A stretch of 64,000 nt of DNA from Flavobacterium oncorhynchi (GTDB lineage Bacteria > Bacteroidota > Bacteroidia > Flavobacteriales > Flavobacteriaceae), in assembly GCF_002217355.1 (NCBI RefSeq), contig NZ_MUHA01000011.1, positions 1-64,000 of the forward strand, given 5' to 3'. Shown one piece after another: positions 22,577 to 30,800 of the stretch (position 1 is the first letter of the stretch; every line of letters starts with the position of its first letter). Made by a program: the position numbers and the translations under genes. Under the pieces are notes generated by a model that saw nothing but the letters and a program-made list of their open reading frames with translations, had not been told where the DNA came from and did not search any database.

Positions 22577-23800
22577 ATGAAAAACATTAATTTTCTAGCA
22601 TTTGCAATGCCGGCTTTTTTTCTTTTTTTATTTCTCGAATATAAGCTGGCACAACGAAAAAAAAGACCTGAAATTTTTAATTATGAAAGTTCTGTTTCTA
22701 ATATAAGCATTGGTATCGCAGAGCGATTGATTAATTTGTTTATTGCCAGCAGTTTTTATCAACTGTATTATTTGATTTATGATGAATATAGAATTTTTGA
22801 TATTCCGAGTGGTGTATTAGTTTGGATTGCCTTAATTCTCGCTACAGATTTTGTTTGGTATTGGTACCATAGATTAGGGCACGAGGTCAATTTTTTCTGG
22901 GCGGCACATATTGTAAATCATCACAGCGAAGAGTTTAATTTTACGGCGGCTGCCAGAATTACAACATTTCAGGCAATAGTTCGAACAGGATTTTGGTGTG
23001 TACTACCTTTTATTGGTTTTCATCCCTCAATGGTAATCACAATGCTTATTGTGCATGGAGCCTATTCGTTTTTTACACATACGCAGCTTATAGGAAAAAT
23101 TAAATGGCTCGAATATGTTTTTGTTACGCCGTCTGTTCATGGTGTTCATCATGCTTCTGACGAGAAATATTTAGACAAAAATTACGGGGATATGTTTACG
23201 TTTTGGGATCGTCTTTTTGGTACTTTTCAGGAGGAAGAAGAAAAACCAAAATACGGTTTGACACATCCTTTAAAAAGTTATAGTTTTCTGTGGCAGCACT
23301 TTCATTATTATTTTGAAATTTTTGAACTATGGAAACGCTCAAAAGGTTATAAAGCAAAATGGAATGCCATTTTTGGAAGCCCGGCACATATGGATCAAGA
23401 TATTCGTCCAACATTAGAAAAGCGTTTTTTACAAGATAAAAGCAATCCAAATCAAAGGCTTCGTTTCAGGAATTATCTTTATATTCAATTAGGAATCTGC
23501 ACTTTATTGTTGACGGTTTTTACCTATTATTTTGATCGCTTAAATGTGTTAGATAAAGGTTTTGTTCTGTCGTTAATACTTATAACATTAATTAACTGCG
23601 GAGCACTTTTAGAACAGCGAAAATGGATTTATTACCTTGAATACGCTCGCATTTTAATGATAACCACTTATTTCTTGTATGAAGAAAATCTAACGATATT
23701 TTTCTTTGTTCCGCTGGCAATTATGATTTTTGCAGAGCAATTGTTTTCACTTAGTAAATTGTATCAAAATATTATTTTACAATTAGAGACAGCAGATTAA
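22577..23800 (+). CDS. sterol desaturase/fatty-acid hydroxylase superfamily membrane protein
   Basis: The 407-aa protein has several N-terminal membrane segments and the His clusters that bind the di-iron centre of this superfamily: HRLGH, HIVNHHSEEFN, HTQ after HGAYSFFTH, and HGVHHASDEKY followed by the NYGDMFTFWDRLFGTF signature. The C-terminal 120 residues add about four further membrane helices not essential to the family. It would hydroxylate or desaturate a lipid at the inner membrane; the substrate is unknown. It lies 111 bases after the dehydrogenase, with AT-rich DNA between. Confidence 0.85.
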   Translation: MKNINFLAFAMPAFFLFLFLEYKLAQRKKRPEIFNYESSVSNISIGIAERLINLFIASSFYQLYYLIYDEYRIFDIPSGVLVWIALILATDFVWYWYHRLGHEVNFFWAAHIVNHHSEEFNFTAAARITTFQAIVRTGFWCVLPFIGFHPSMVITMLIVHGAYSFFTHTQLIGKIKWLEYVFVTPSVHGVHHASDEKYLDKNYGDMFTFWDRLFGTFQEEEEKPKYGLTHPLKSYSFLWQHFHYYFEIFELWKRSKGYKAKWNAIFGSPAHMDQDIRPTLEKRFLQDKSNPNQRLRFRNYLYIQLGICTLLLTVFTYYFDRLNVLDKGFVLSLILITLINCGALLEQRKWIYYLEYARILMITTYFLYEENLTIFFFVPLAIMIFAEQLFSLSKLYQNIILQLETAD

Positions 23801-23980
23801 AAAGAACAAATAGTCAACGAGATTCATTATAACTATGACATATTTTTTCATCTCGATTAACGGATATATATTTTAAAACCTGTGCGGCATTATTTAATTA
23901 AGTTAATTTTTAGATCATTAATATTTATTCCAATCAATAAATAATTTAGTTGTATCTATCTTGAATTGAGTTTTAGCAAT

Positions 23981-24018
23981 AAACCCGATATCTTTTGGAA
24001 GATATCGGGTTTATTATT
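23981..24018. terminator. bidirectional terminator between convergent genes
   Basis: AAACCCGATATCT and AGATATCGGGTTT form a perfect 13-bp stem with a 6-base loop, flanked by T on one side and A on the other. It lies between the desaturase-like gene (plus) and the outer-membrane protein gene (minus). Confidence 0.8.
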
Positions 24019-24051
24019 TTGTTTTAATTCTAAAATTTGGAATTTAAAACT

Positions 24052-24963
24052 CTAATGCTTGTAAAGTTTAACATGATTACCAAAAGAGTATGTTGCGGCG
24101 ATAGTTGGACCGTTATAACCCCATTTCAAGAAGCCATTTAAGCGTTCTCTTGTAGTATCGACTTTAAAATTCAAACCAGTGTATCCAGCGGTAATGCTTA
24201 AATTTTGATATATGTTATATAAAAGCGATAAATTATAACTGACAATTCGGCCATCGATATTATCGATTTTTACTGCCAAGTAATTGGCATTTACATACAA
24301 ACCAAAACGTTTTCCAAGTACAAATTCTCCCCATATTCCAACATCAGGTAAAGGAGCTGTAAAATTAAAGCTGTCGTGGTATTCAAGACTGGCTTGGTTG
24401 GCATCTAAACGTAAACCTAAATCTGCAAAAAGTACGTGAGCACCAATCAACAGACCGGCTTCATACTTAGGTTTAGATAAAAATGCATATCCGTAAGCGA
24501 TACGAGCAATTTGTACGTCGAAATTAGCTGATACTCTAGAATTCACGTTATAAGTATGATCGCCAAAATTAATGTCTTTTTGCAGGGTTTTTGAAGAACT
24601 TCTATTAAGCGAAAAAAATTCAAATCCTAATCTTGATCGTCTTGAAATACGCCAATCAAAAGTTCCCATAAAGGAAGAACTTGATTTAGAGAAACCTAAA
24701 TCATCTTCTAAATCTATTTCCGTAGCTCGATTACCATTGTTAGTGCCAACCTCAATTTGTGTATTGTTTACTGGGAAAAAAGCTCCTGCAGTTACTTTAA
24801 ATCGTCTTGCATGCCAAGGCAAATCGTCAGCGTAATCTTGCAGGTCATCGAAGTTGTTTTGTACGGCGGTTAAAGTGTCTTTTGTTGATGCATCTGCTAC
24901 AATTTGTGCATGAGATGAAAGATACGAGAACGGAATTATCAAAAAATAAAATAATCTTTTCAT
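24052..24963 (-). CDS. outer-membrane beta-barrel protein
   Basis: I start at ATG 24963 because MKRLFYFLIIPFSYLSSHAQ is a clear signal peptide; the longer frame only adds junk before it. The mature 280 residues show alternating amphipathic strands with many aromatic ends (RLGFEFFSLNR, YEAGLLIGAHVLFADLGLRL, RFGLYVNANYLAVKI) and end in a strand finishing with SFGNHVKLYKH. This is typical of small outer-membrane barrels in Bacteroidota. No ligand can be inferred. Confidence 0.72.
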   Translation of the reverse strand: MKRLFYFLIIPFSYLSSHAQIVADASTKDTLTAVQNNFDDLQDYADDLPWHARRFKVTAGAFFPVNNTQIEVGTNNGNRATEIDLEDDLGFSKSSSSFMGTFDWRISRRSRLGFEFFSLNRSSSKTLQKDINFGDHTYNVNSRVSANFDVQIARIAYGYAFLSKPKYEAGLLIGAHVLFADLGLRLDANQASLEYHDSFNFTAPLPDVGIWGEFVLGKRFGLYVNANYLAVKIDNIDGRIVSYNLSLLYNIYQNLSITAGYTGLNFKVDTTRERLNGFLKWGYNGPTIAATYSFGNHVKLYKH

Positions 24964-25153
24964 GAGGTTTATCTTTAAATTTATTGATGAATTTTTAACA
25001 ATTAAAGTTAACAAAAAAAATCATTCATTTTGATTTTAGAGCCTTATTATTTGATTATCAGTTATATATTCTGAGGGTTTTGTTAAATACAGCCCATTTG
25101 AGGGATAATAACAATCCTGAACTTGCTGGTGCGAATAGCCAGGCGGCATATAG

Positions 25154-25195
25154 AAAAAGCCCCAATTAACGCAATGTATATTGGGGCTTTTTTTA
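25154..25195 (-). terminator. intrinsic terminator downstream of the DUF6526-like gene
   Basis: AAAAAGCCCCAAT and ATTGGGGCTTTTT pair around an 11-base loop, with A and T runs outside. It lies about 50 bases beyond the stop of the minus-strand gene ending at 25243. Confidence 0.8.
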
Positions 25196-25242
25196 TATGA
25201 GACCACGCCCATAGTTTTAAAATTTTGAAACTACTTTTTCTC

Positions 25243-25677
25243 TTAAACTCTGTGATAATCTGCCCGCCAATGTACAATGGCTTTTTTGATAGAATCGCCC
25301 GAGAGGTTATTTTTAAGAGCATCGTCTATTAAAGTGAGAACTTCGTCGTTTGGAGCAAAACGAAGTGCAAATATTTGATCATCGGTAAACTTATATTCAA
25401 TTTCTTCAAACCTTTTTCCAGTGAGTGTAAAATAGCGATAGCGAAGTTCTAAGCGTATAATTCGGTTTTGTAAAGTAAGTGCGTAATGCTGGCGCAGCAT
25501 ATAAGCGAGAAAAATAAGTAAGCCAAAAAGAATACTTATAAAGGACCAAATAAGCGTATCTGCTGAGGTAAAAGCAAAGTACAAACTGCTGAGAAAAAAC
25601 AGAACTGCAAGCGGATAAAATACAAAATGATGTGGGGTATAAAATCGTATATGATTGTAATAGGTTTGAATTTTCAT
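25243..25677 (-). CDS. DUF6526-like small membrane protein
   Basis: The 144-aa protein has two membrane helices near the N-terminus (FVFYPLAVLFFLSSLYFAF and FISILFGLLIFLAYML). A cytoplasmic helical region follows, with LQNRIIRLELRYRYFTLTG, and a C-terminal DDALKNNLSGDSIKKAIVHW motif. I recall this pattern as the DUF6526 family of Bacteroidota and others; function unknown. It appears monocistronic with its own terminator. Confidence 0.68.
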   Translation of the reverse strand: MKIQTYYNHIRFYTPHHFVFYPLAVLFFLSSLYFAFTSADTLIWSFISILFGLLIFLAYMLRQHYALTLQNRIIRLELRYRYFTLTGKRFEEIEYKFTDDQIFALRFAPNDEVLTLIDDALKNNLSGDSIKKAIVHWRADYHRV

Positions 25678-25711
25678 GATGAAGAATGTTTGTATGAAAA
25701 TAAAAAAAATA

Positions 25712-25745
25712 AAGCTACTCTAAAAGAATAGAATAGCTTTTTTTC
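25712..25745 (-). terminator. terminator-like hairpin downstream of the glycosylase gene
   Basis: AGCTACTCTA and TAGAATAGCT pair with one mismatch around six bases, followed by a T run on the plus strand and an A run on the other side. The distance to the glycosylase stop (about 200 bases) makes the assignment uncertain. Confidence 0.5.
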
Positions 25746-25946
25746 TCAAAAATAAACTAACATAACCAATGTCTCCTTTATCGTAAAAACTTTTTACAGT
25801 TTTACTTAGTAATATATTTATAAGTCTTATTAAGTGTCAAATTGTCAATGTTTTGACTTTTATTTATACTAGTAAAATTAGGTTATGTGCAGTCATTGTT
25901 TGTTATATCTTGAGTATCAAATGTTATATGATTTCAATATAAAAAA

Positions 25947-26429
25947 TTACAGAGTTCTTATAATTTTCCATTCTTCAAGCTTTGACTGCAGTGGTTTACT
26001 TGCATTTGCAGGACTTGTTGAGGGCAGTGTTATAAGTTGATAGGGATCTTCAAGTTTAACATATTTCTTGAAAAAATGTGCCGCTTTTTGACCGTTAAAC
26101 AGTATGGTTTTTATGTTAGGATGTTGTTTTAGAAAGGTTTCAAAATCATTGGCAATTTCATTTTTTATAGCACTGTCTAAACTTCCAACTCGGTCGCAAT
26201 GTTGTAATACATCCCATAAAGCAATTTTGTTTTGAAGTAAAAAAGCTTTCTTTATTTCGTAATCATTGCTGAAATCTTTACTGAAAATAGTAAATAAAAA
26301 CTTCCAGAAGTTATTTTGATTATGCCCGTAGTACTGATTGAGTTCTAAAGATTTTGTTCCAGGCATTGTTCCTAAAATTAATATCGTCGAATTTATTGAG
26401 CTGATAGGAGGGAAGGAAAAACTTTTCAT
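25947..26429 (-). CDS. DNA-deoxyinosine glycosylase (uracil-DNA glycosylase superfamily)
   Basis: The 160-aa protein has the superfamily motif 1 as ILILGTMPGTKSL, the loop YYGHNQNNFWKFLF, ALWDVLQHCDR, and the C-terminal motif TLPSTSPAN. This pattern fits the TIGR04274 family that removes hypoxanthine (deoxyinosine) from DNA to start base-excision repair. Length is normal. It follows the FAD oxidoreductase on the same strand, with a repeat element in between. Confidence 0.85.
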   Translation of the reverse strand: MKSFSFPPISSINSTILILGTMPGTKSLELNQYYGHNQNNFWKFLFTIFSKDFSNDYEIKKAFLLQNKIALWDVLQHCDRVGSLDSAIKNEIANDFETFLKQHPNIKTILFNGQKAAHFFKKYVKLEDPYQLITLPSTSPANASKPLQSKLEEWKIIRTL

Positions 26430-26448
26430 TTTATAAAATTAGTAAAAT

Positions 26449-26517
26449 AAGGTTCTAAGGAGCTAAGATTCTAAGAAAAAAGCTTAGAACCTTAGCGTCT
26501 TAGTTTCTAAGAACCTT
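26449..26517. repeat. inverted dispersed repeat (AAGGTTCTAAG family)
   Basis: AAGGTTCTAAGGAGCTAAG on the left mirrors CTTAGTTTCTAAGAACCTT on the right, with AAGCTTAGAACCTTAG in the middle, so the unit folds as an imperfect hairpin. The same words occur at 16249-16283. It fills the gap between two genes. Confidence 0.6.
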
Positions 26518-26519
26518 CC

Positions 26520-27719
26520 TCAACGTCCAAATCGATAATACTCTAAATCCTGATTTTTTTTGTTATTGATCGAGTCTAAAATAGAATTCATTCCCATCAC
26601 GCTGAAAGTAATTCCATTTCCTCCGAAACCTAAAATATAATGCTCGTTTTTTTTCGCGTTTGGTTTCCCAAAGTACGGAAGACCATCTTTGGTTTCTCCA
26701 AAAGTTCCTGCCCAAGAATAATCTAATTTAAAGTCAGAATTCGGGAATCTCTTTTGAAATTGTTTTAGCAAAAGCAATTCTTTTTTAGGAAGCAGATTAT
26801 CTCTTTTTTTAGGATCTTTAAATTCTTCGTCGCCTCCGCCCATTATAATTCGGTTGTCTGAAGTGGCGCGATAGTAAAAGTACGGATTTGCTGTATCCCA
26901 CAGTATAGCATTTTTTAAGCAAAGCGGAATCTCCTCAATAGATTCAGATGCAATTGCATAAGTACTTTTTAAGTCGACTATTTTCTCATTTAAAGTCTCG
27001 GTACTTTCGTAACCTGTACAATGTATAACGTGATCTGCTGTAATGGTATATTTATTTTCTGTTTGAGCAATACATCTTCCTTTTTGATTGCTAATACTGA
27101 CGATATTGGTTCGATCAAAAATCTGCATGCCATTCTGCTCACAGTAATAAAGTAAGTCACCAGCCAATTTAAAAGGATCAATAACTGCAGCCGTTTTCGA
27201 TTCTAATGCAGCAAGAGCATTTAACTCTATTTTTTCTAAATCCTGCTTGTTGAGCCAGCTCACGTCAAAACCAAATTGCTTACGAACTTTAAATTCGTTT
27301 TTTAAAAATGGAATATCTTTTTTGAGTGACGTAAAATAAATACTCTTTTTAAATTCAAAACCACAGTCGCTTTTAATAGAGTCAATTATTGTTCGAAGAT
27401 CAAAAATCGCTTTTTTTCCATTGTTGTAACTATCTACAGCGCATTTTTCGCCTCTAAGTTTTATTAATTCATGCAAAGGCACATCAACTTCATATTGAAG
27501 TAAAGCAGTACTTGCAGCCGTACTTCCGTTGCAAACATCACGACGATCTGCGAGGACTATTTTTTTTCCTTCAGAAATTAATTTATATGCCATTAAAGCC
27601 CCAGTTATTCCGCTTCCAATGATAAGAATCTCAGTGTTGATATCAGAATTGATAGAAGGATAACTAATATTCATGGCATTTTTTAAAGGCCAGAAAGTTT
27701 CTGTCGAGCGTAATTTCAT
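26520..27719 (-). CDS. FAD-dependent oxidoreductase (DAO family)
   Basis: The 399-aa protein has an N-terminal Rossmann dinucleotide-binding motif (EILIIGSGITGALMAYKL), then NGSTAASTALLQYEVD. It has the DAO-type ending WAGTFGETKDGLPYFG and YILGFGGNGITFSVMG. Such enzymes oxidise amines or amino acids such as glycine with FAD; the substrate is not evident. No signal peptide is seen. Its start overlaps the stop of the upstream iron-permease-like gene by four bases, so the two are coupled. Confidence 0.82.
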   Translation of the reverse strand: MKLRSTETFWPLKNAMNISYPSINSDINTEILIIGSGITGALMAYKLISEGKKIVLADRRDVCNGSTAASTALLQYEVDVPLHELIKLRGEKCAVDSYNNGKKAIFDLRTIIDSIKSDCGFEFKKSIYFTSLKKDIPFLKNEFKVRKQFGFDVSWLNKQDLEKIELNALAALESKTAAVIDPFKLAGDLLYYCEQNGMQIFDRTNIVSISNQKGRCIAQTENKYTITADHVIHCTGYESTETLNEKIVDLKSTYAIASESIEEIPLCLKNAILWDTANPYFYYRATSDNRIIMGGGDEEFKDPKKRDNLLPKKELLLLKQFQKRFPNSDFKLDYSWAGTFGETKDGLPYFGKPNAKKNEHYILGFGGNGITFSVMGMNSILDSINNKKNQDLEYYRFGR

Positions 27720-28228
27720 TTTTTAGATTTATTTTGTGCTGTTTGATTTGGCTTTTGAGCTAGTTTTCGAGCACCTCTATTTTTATCTTTTTGTTCGTGC
27801 TGCTGATGTGCTTCGGCTATAGAATGCGAAGTTCTAATGCTTTCATCTTTTTTAGCAAGTTCACTAAGTCGGCGATAGTATTTCTGAATAATAACCATTT
27901 CTTCCTCGGTCATATTTTCAATATCAACCAGACTATTGCTTGAATATTCATTTGAAGCAACTAATTCGTTTAGTTTTAATTGGATAGCAAGGGAATCTTT
28001 GTTTTGTGCTTTCTGAATTAAAAAAACCATTAAAAAAGTAATAATTGTTGTCCCAGTATTAATAACCAGCTGCCAGGTTTCAGAATAATTAAAAAACGGT
28101 CCACAAATTGCCCAAACAAGTACAATGGCAAAAGCAGAGACAAATGCAGTTGTGCTTCCGGCAGCTTTTGAAACATTTGAAGCAAATTTTTCGAATGCAT
28201 TACTGCTATTCTGTTTTTTATTTTTCAT
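27716..28228 (-). CDS. low-affinity iron permease family membrane protein
   Basis: The 170-aa protein begins with a Lys/Asn-rich segment, then two membrane helices (TTAFVSAFAIVLVWAICGPF and TGTTIITFLMVFLIQKAQN) joined by FNYSETWQ. These are the conserved features of the Fet4-like low-affinity iron permease family; QNKDSLAIQLKLNEL is its usual continuation. The C-terminal 50 residues are charged and low in complexity. The bacterial members are short and their transport activity is unproven. Confidence 0.8.
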   Translation of the reverse strand: MKNKKQNSSNAFEKFASNVSKAAGSTTAFVSAFAIVLVWAICGPFFNYSETWQLVINTGTTIITFLMVFLIQKAQNKDSLAIQLKLNELVASNEYSSNSLVDIENMTEEEMVIIQKYYRRLSELAKKDESIRTSHSIAEAHQQHEQKDKNRGARKLAQKPNQTAQNKSKK

Positions 28229-28239
28229 TGTTTTTACTG

Positions 28240-29001
28240 TTAAGGTTTACTAGCTTTTTCTTCTTTAGCTTTAGCGGCTTTTTCTTGCTGTTCCTCTTTC
28301 TTTTCCTTTATTTCTTCTTTCTTTTTTTCTTTTTCCTTCTCTTTTTTCTTGAAGTAGCCTCTAAATAGGAAATTGCTTTTTGCAGCCTCCATATTATCAC
28401 TAAAACCTTTTGTTCCTGTTTCTAAATTAGAAAGTGTATTCGAAACGCTGTTTGCCATTTTATCATCGCTTACCAGTCTTGCTAAAGCACCGTTTCCGTT
28501 ATTCATGCTATGGCTGAAAATGGCTAACTCTTCAGAAATGACGCCAACATTATCAACGCTTTTTTTAACGCTTTTCATAATGTCGTTCATTTCGATACCG
28601 TCAATAGAAGCTATTGCGCCATTGTCTTCAATAATTTTTTGTGATTTAGTACCGGGAGAAATAGTCAGTACCTTGTCGCCCATCAATCCATCAGAACCAA
28701 TACCGGCACGAGCATCTGTTTTTATAAACTCTCGCACTTCCTCTTTTATAATCATTGACACAACAACTGAGGAATCATTAATTAGCCTGATTTCTTCAAC
28801 CGTACCAATGTTAATGCCTGAAAAGCGTACGTTGTTTCCAACTTCTAAACCGCTGACCGTTTTAAATTTTGAAGTAAGGTGAAATGTTGAGCCAAAAAGA
28901 TTTTTTTGCTTTCCAATAAAATAAATTGCGGTTATAAAAAGTAACAAACCAACTGTTACAAACATTCCTAATTTCCAAGTATATCCAGATTGTTTCTCCA
29001 T
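28240..29001 (-). CDS. MlaD-family lipid transport protein (MCE domain)
   Basis: The 253-aa protein has one N-terminal membrane helix (LGMFVTVGLLLFITAIYFIG), then an MCE domain (about 38-118) with VSGLEVGNNVRFSGINIGTV and the LMGDKVLTISPG segment. A helical region and a very Lys/Glu-rich tail follow (about 215-253). MCE proteins form hexameric rings that carry phospholipids between membranes. The gene ends a three-gene Mla operon (permease, ATPase, MlaD). The highly charged repetitive tail is unusually long. Confidence 0.85.
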   Translation of the reverse strand: MEKQSGYTWKLGMFVTVGLLLFITAIYFIGKQKNLFGSTFHLTSKFKTVSGLEVGNNVRFSGINIGTVEEIRLINDSSVVVSMIIKEEVREFIKTDARAGIGSDGLMGDKVLTISPGTKSQKIIEDNGAIASIDGIEMNDIMKSVKKSVDNVGVISEELAIFSHSMNNGNGALARLVSDDKMANSVSNTLSNLETGTKGFSDNMEAAKSNFLFRGYFKKKEKEKEKKKEEIKEKKEEQQEKAAKAKEEKASKP

Positions 29002-29016
29002 GATTTCTAAAGTTTT

Positions 29017-29796
29017 TTATTTAAAAAAAGAACGAACCCATTTGTCTTCATCTTTTTCTAATTCGTCATACGTTCCTTCGGCATGAATTACTCCATCTTT
29101 CAGCACTATAATTCGATCTGCCGTCATTTTTGCGCAAGCCATATCGTGCGTGATTATTATAGCCGATGTTTTTTGTTTCTTTTTAATTTCAAGAATTAAT
29201 TCGCTTATTTCTCTAGAAGTAATTGTGTCTAATCCAGTTGTAGGTTCATCATATAATATGATTTCAGGTTTTAAAATCAATGTTCTTGCTAAACCAATTC
29301 TCTTTCTCATTCCGCCAGAAAGTTCAGATGGCATTTTATCTACAGCATCACTTAAACCCACATTTTCCAGAGCTTCCATAACTTCATTTTCAATCTCTTC
29401 TGGCGATAAATCTCTTTTATGTTTGCTCAAAGTAAAAACAAGATTTTCTCGTACAGACATCGAATCATACAGAGCACCGCTTTGAAACAGAAAACCAATT
29501 CGAGCTCTTATTTTGTTAAGTTCATTTTTTTTGAGTTCCAGTATGTTTTCATCAAAAACAGTTATTTCGCCTTTGTCTGGCGCAATCAATCCAACGATAC
29601 ATTTTATAGTTACTGATTTTCCTGAACCAGAGCGTCCTAGAATCACCAAATCCTCACCTTTATGCAAGTTCAGATTGATGCCTTTTAAGACTTCGTTATC
29701 TTCGCCAAAAGTTTTATGTAAATCCTTTATAGTGATTATTACGTTTTGCTTTCTGTTTTTTGACTGTGGTTCTATATTTTCTTTTTCTTTAATCAT
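29017..29796 (-). CDS. Mla-type ABC transporter ATP-binding protein
   Basis: The 259-aa protein is a complete ABC ATPase: Walker A GRSGSGKS, Q-loop FLFQSGALYDS, signature LSGGMRKR, Walker B IILYDEPTTGLD, and H-loop ITHD. The GGMRKR signature and LYDSMSV are typical of MlaF. It would drive lipid movement through the permease encoded just upstream (one base gap) together with the MlaD protein encoded just downstream. Confidence 0.88.
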   Translation of the reverse strand: MIKEKENIEPQSKNRKQNVIITIKDLHKTFGEDNEVLKGINLNLHKGEDLVILGRSGSGKSVTIKCIVGLIAPDKGEITVFDENILELKKNELNKIRARIGFLFQSGALYDSMSVRENLVFTLSKHKRDLSPEEIENEVMEALENVGLSDAVDKMPSELSGGMRKRIGLARTLILKPEIILYDEPTTGLDTITSREISELILEIKKKQKTSAIIITHDMACAKMTADRIIVLKDGVIHAEGTYDELEKDEDKWVRSFFK

Positions 29797-29797
29797 C

Positions 29798-30595
29798 TTA
29801 AAAAAATAAATCAGTTATCTGTACTGCGAGCATATCGATAATAAATATGGTTAACGAGGCTGTAACAACTGCAGAGTTTGCAGCTTTCCCCACACTTTCG
29901 GTTCCATTTGCGGCATTAAATCCTTTAAAACATCCAATCATTCCAATAAAAAAGCCAAAGAAGAAAGTTTTAATTGTGGCAGGAATCAGATCTAAAAATT
30001 CCAAAGACTGTATGATCTGCGTTAAGTATCTATAAAAATTGACGTCGCCATGAATGTTTATTCCAACATAACCGCCAATAATTCCAATTGCATCAGCAAA
30101 AAACACTAATACAGGGACCATTAAAGTACAGGCTAAAATTCTAGTTACGACCAAATAGTTGTACGGATTTATTGCCGAAACTTCCATAGCGTCAATTTGT
30201 TCTGTAACTTTCATAGAACCTAATTCAGCACCAATTCCAGAGGAAATTTTTCCTGCACAAATCAAAGCAGTAATAACGGGTGCAATTTCTCTAATTAAGG
30301 AAAGCGCCACCATTCCTGGAAGCCAGCTTTCGGCTCCAAATTTTACTAATGTTGGACGAGATTGTAAAGTGAGCACTAAACCCATAATAAAACCTGTGAT
30401 CGCTACCAAAGGCAATGATTTGTAACCAATAACATAACATTGTTTCAAGAACTCTTTGGTCTCATAAGGAGGAATTATAACCTCTTTAAAAAACTTCTTT
30501 GCAAACAAAGCTGCCTCTCCAATTTCTGTAAATGTATTTTTTAGGCTGAGAATCAAAATGTTTAGTTTTAAAGTTGCTTTAGTATTTAAAATCAA
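29798..30595 (-). CDS. Mla-type ABC transporter permease (MlaE family)
   Basis: The 265-aa protein shows the MlaE family pattern: FLKQCYVIGYKSLPLVAITG, FGAESWLPGMVALSLIREIAPVITALICAG, GAELGSMKVTEQIDAMEVS, and four to five membrane helices. It is the inner-membrane subunit of the lipid transporter. The gene is first in the operon, and no clear promoter box was identified upstream in the 205-base gap. Confidence 0.88.
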   Translation of the reverse strand: MILNTKATLKLNILILSLKNTFTEIGEAALFAKKFFKEVIIPPYETKEFLKQCYVIGYKSLPLVAITGFIMGLVLTLQSRPTLVKFGAESWLPGMVALSLIREIAPVITALICAGKISSGIGAELGSMKVTEQIDAMEVSAINPYNYLVVTRILACTLMVPVLVFFADAIGIIGGYVGINIHGDVNFYRYLTQIIQSLEFLDLIPATIKTFFFGFFIGMIGCFKGFNAANGTESVGKAANSAVVTASLTIFIIDMLAVQITDLFF

Positions 30596-30740
30596 TATTT
30601 TAACAGTTTTTTCTGCTTTTGTAATTATTTAGGAAAGTTACCCTGATACTTGTTAAAATTATTTACACAACTCTTTCTGAAGTTTATATAATTTTCATTG
30701 TGAGTTGATTAAATAAAATCTTGCCGAATGTGATATAACA

Positions 30741-30775
30741 AAAAATCCCTTTTGTTTAAAAAGGGATTTTCAGGG
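30741..30775 (-). terminator. intrinsic terminator of the glycosyltransferase gene
   Basis: AAAATCCCTTTT and AAAAAGGGATTTT form a stem with a short loop, with T runs on the minus-strand exit side. It lies 26 bases after the stop of the gene at 30801. Confidence 0.75.
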
Positions 30776-30800
30776 TTTAATAAAATATTGGTTAGTTTTA

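Noticed and set aside
28108..28368. 86-codon Phe/Leu-rich frame on the plus strand
   Set aside because: Antisense of the Lys/Glu-rich MlaD tail; the apparent membrane protein is an artefact.
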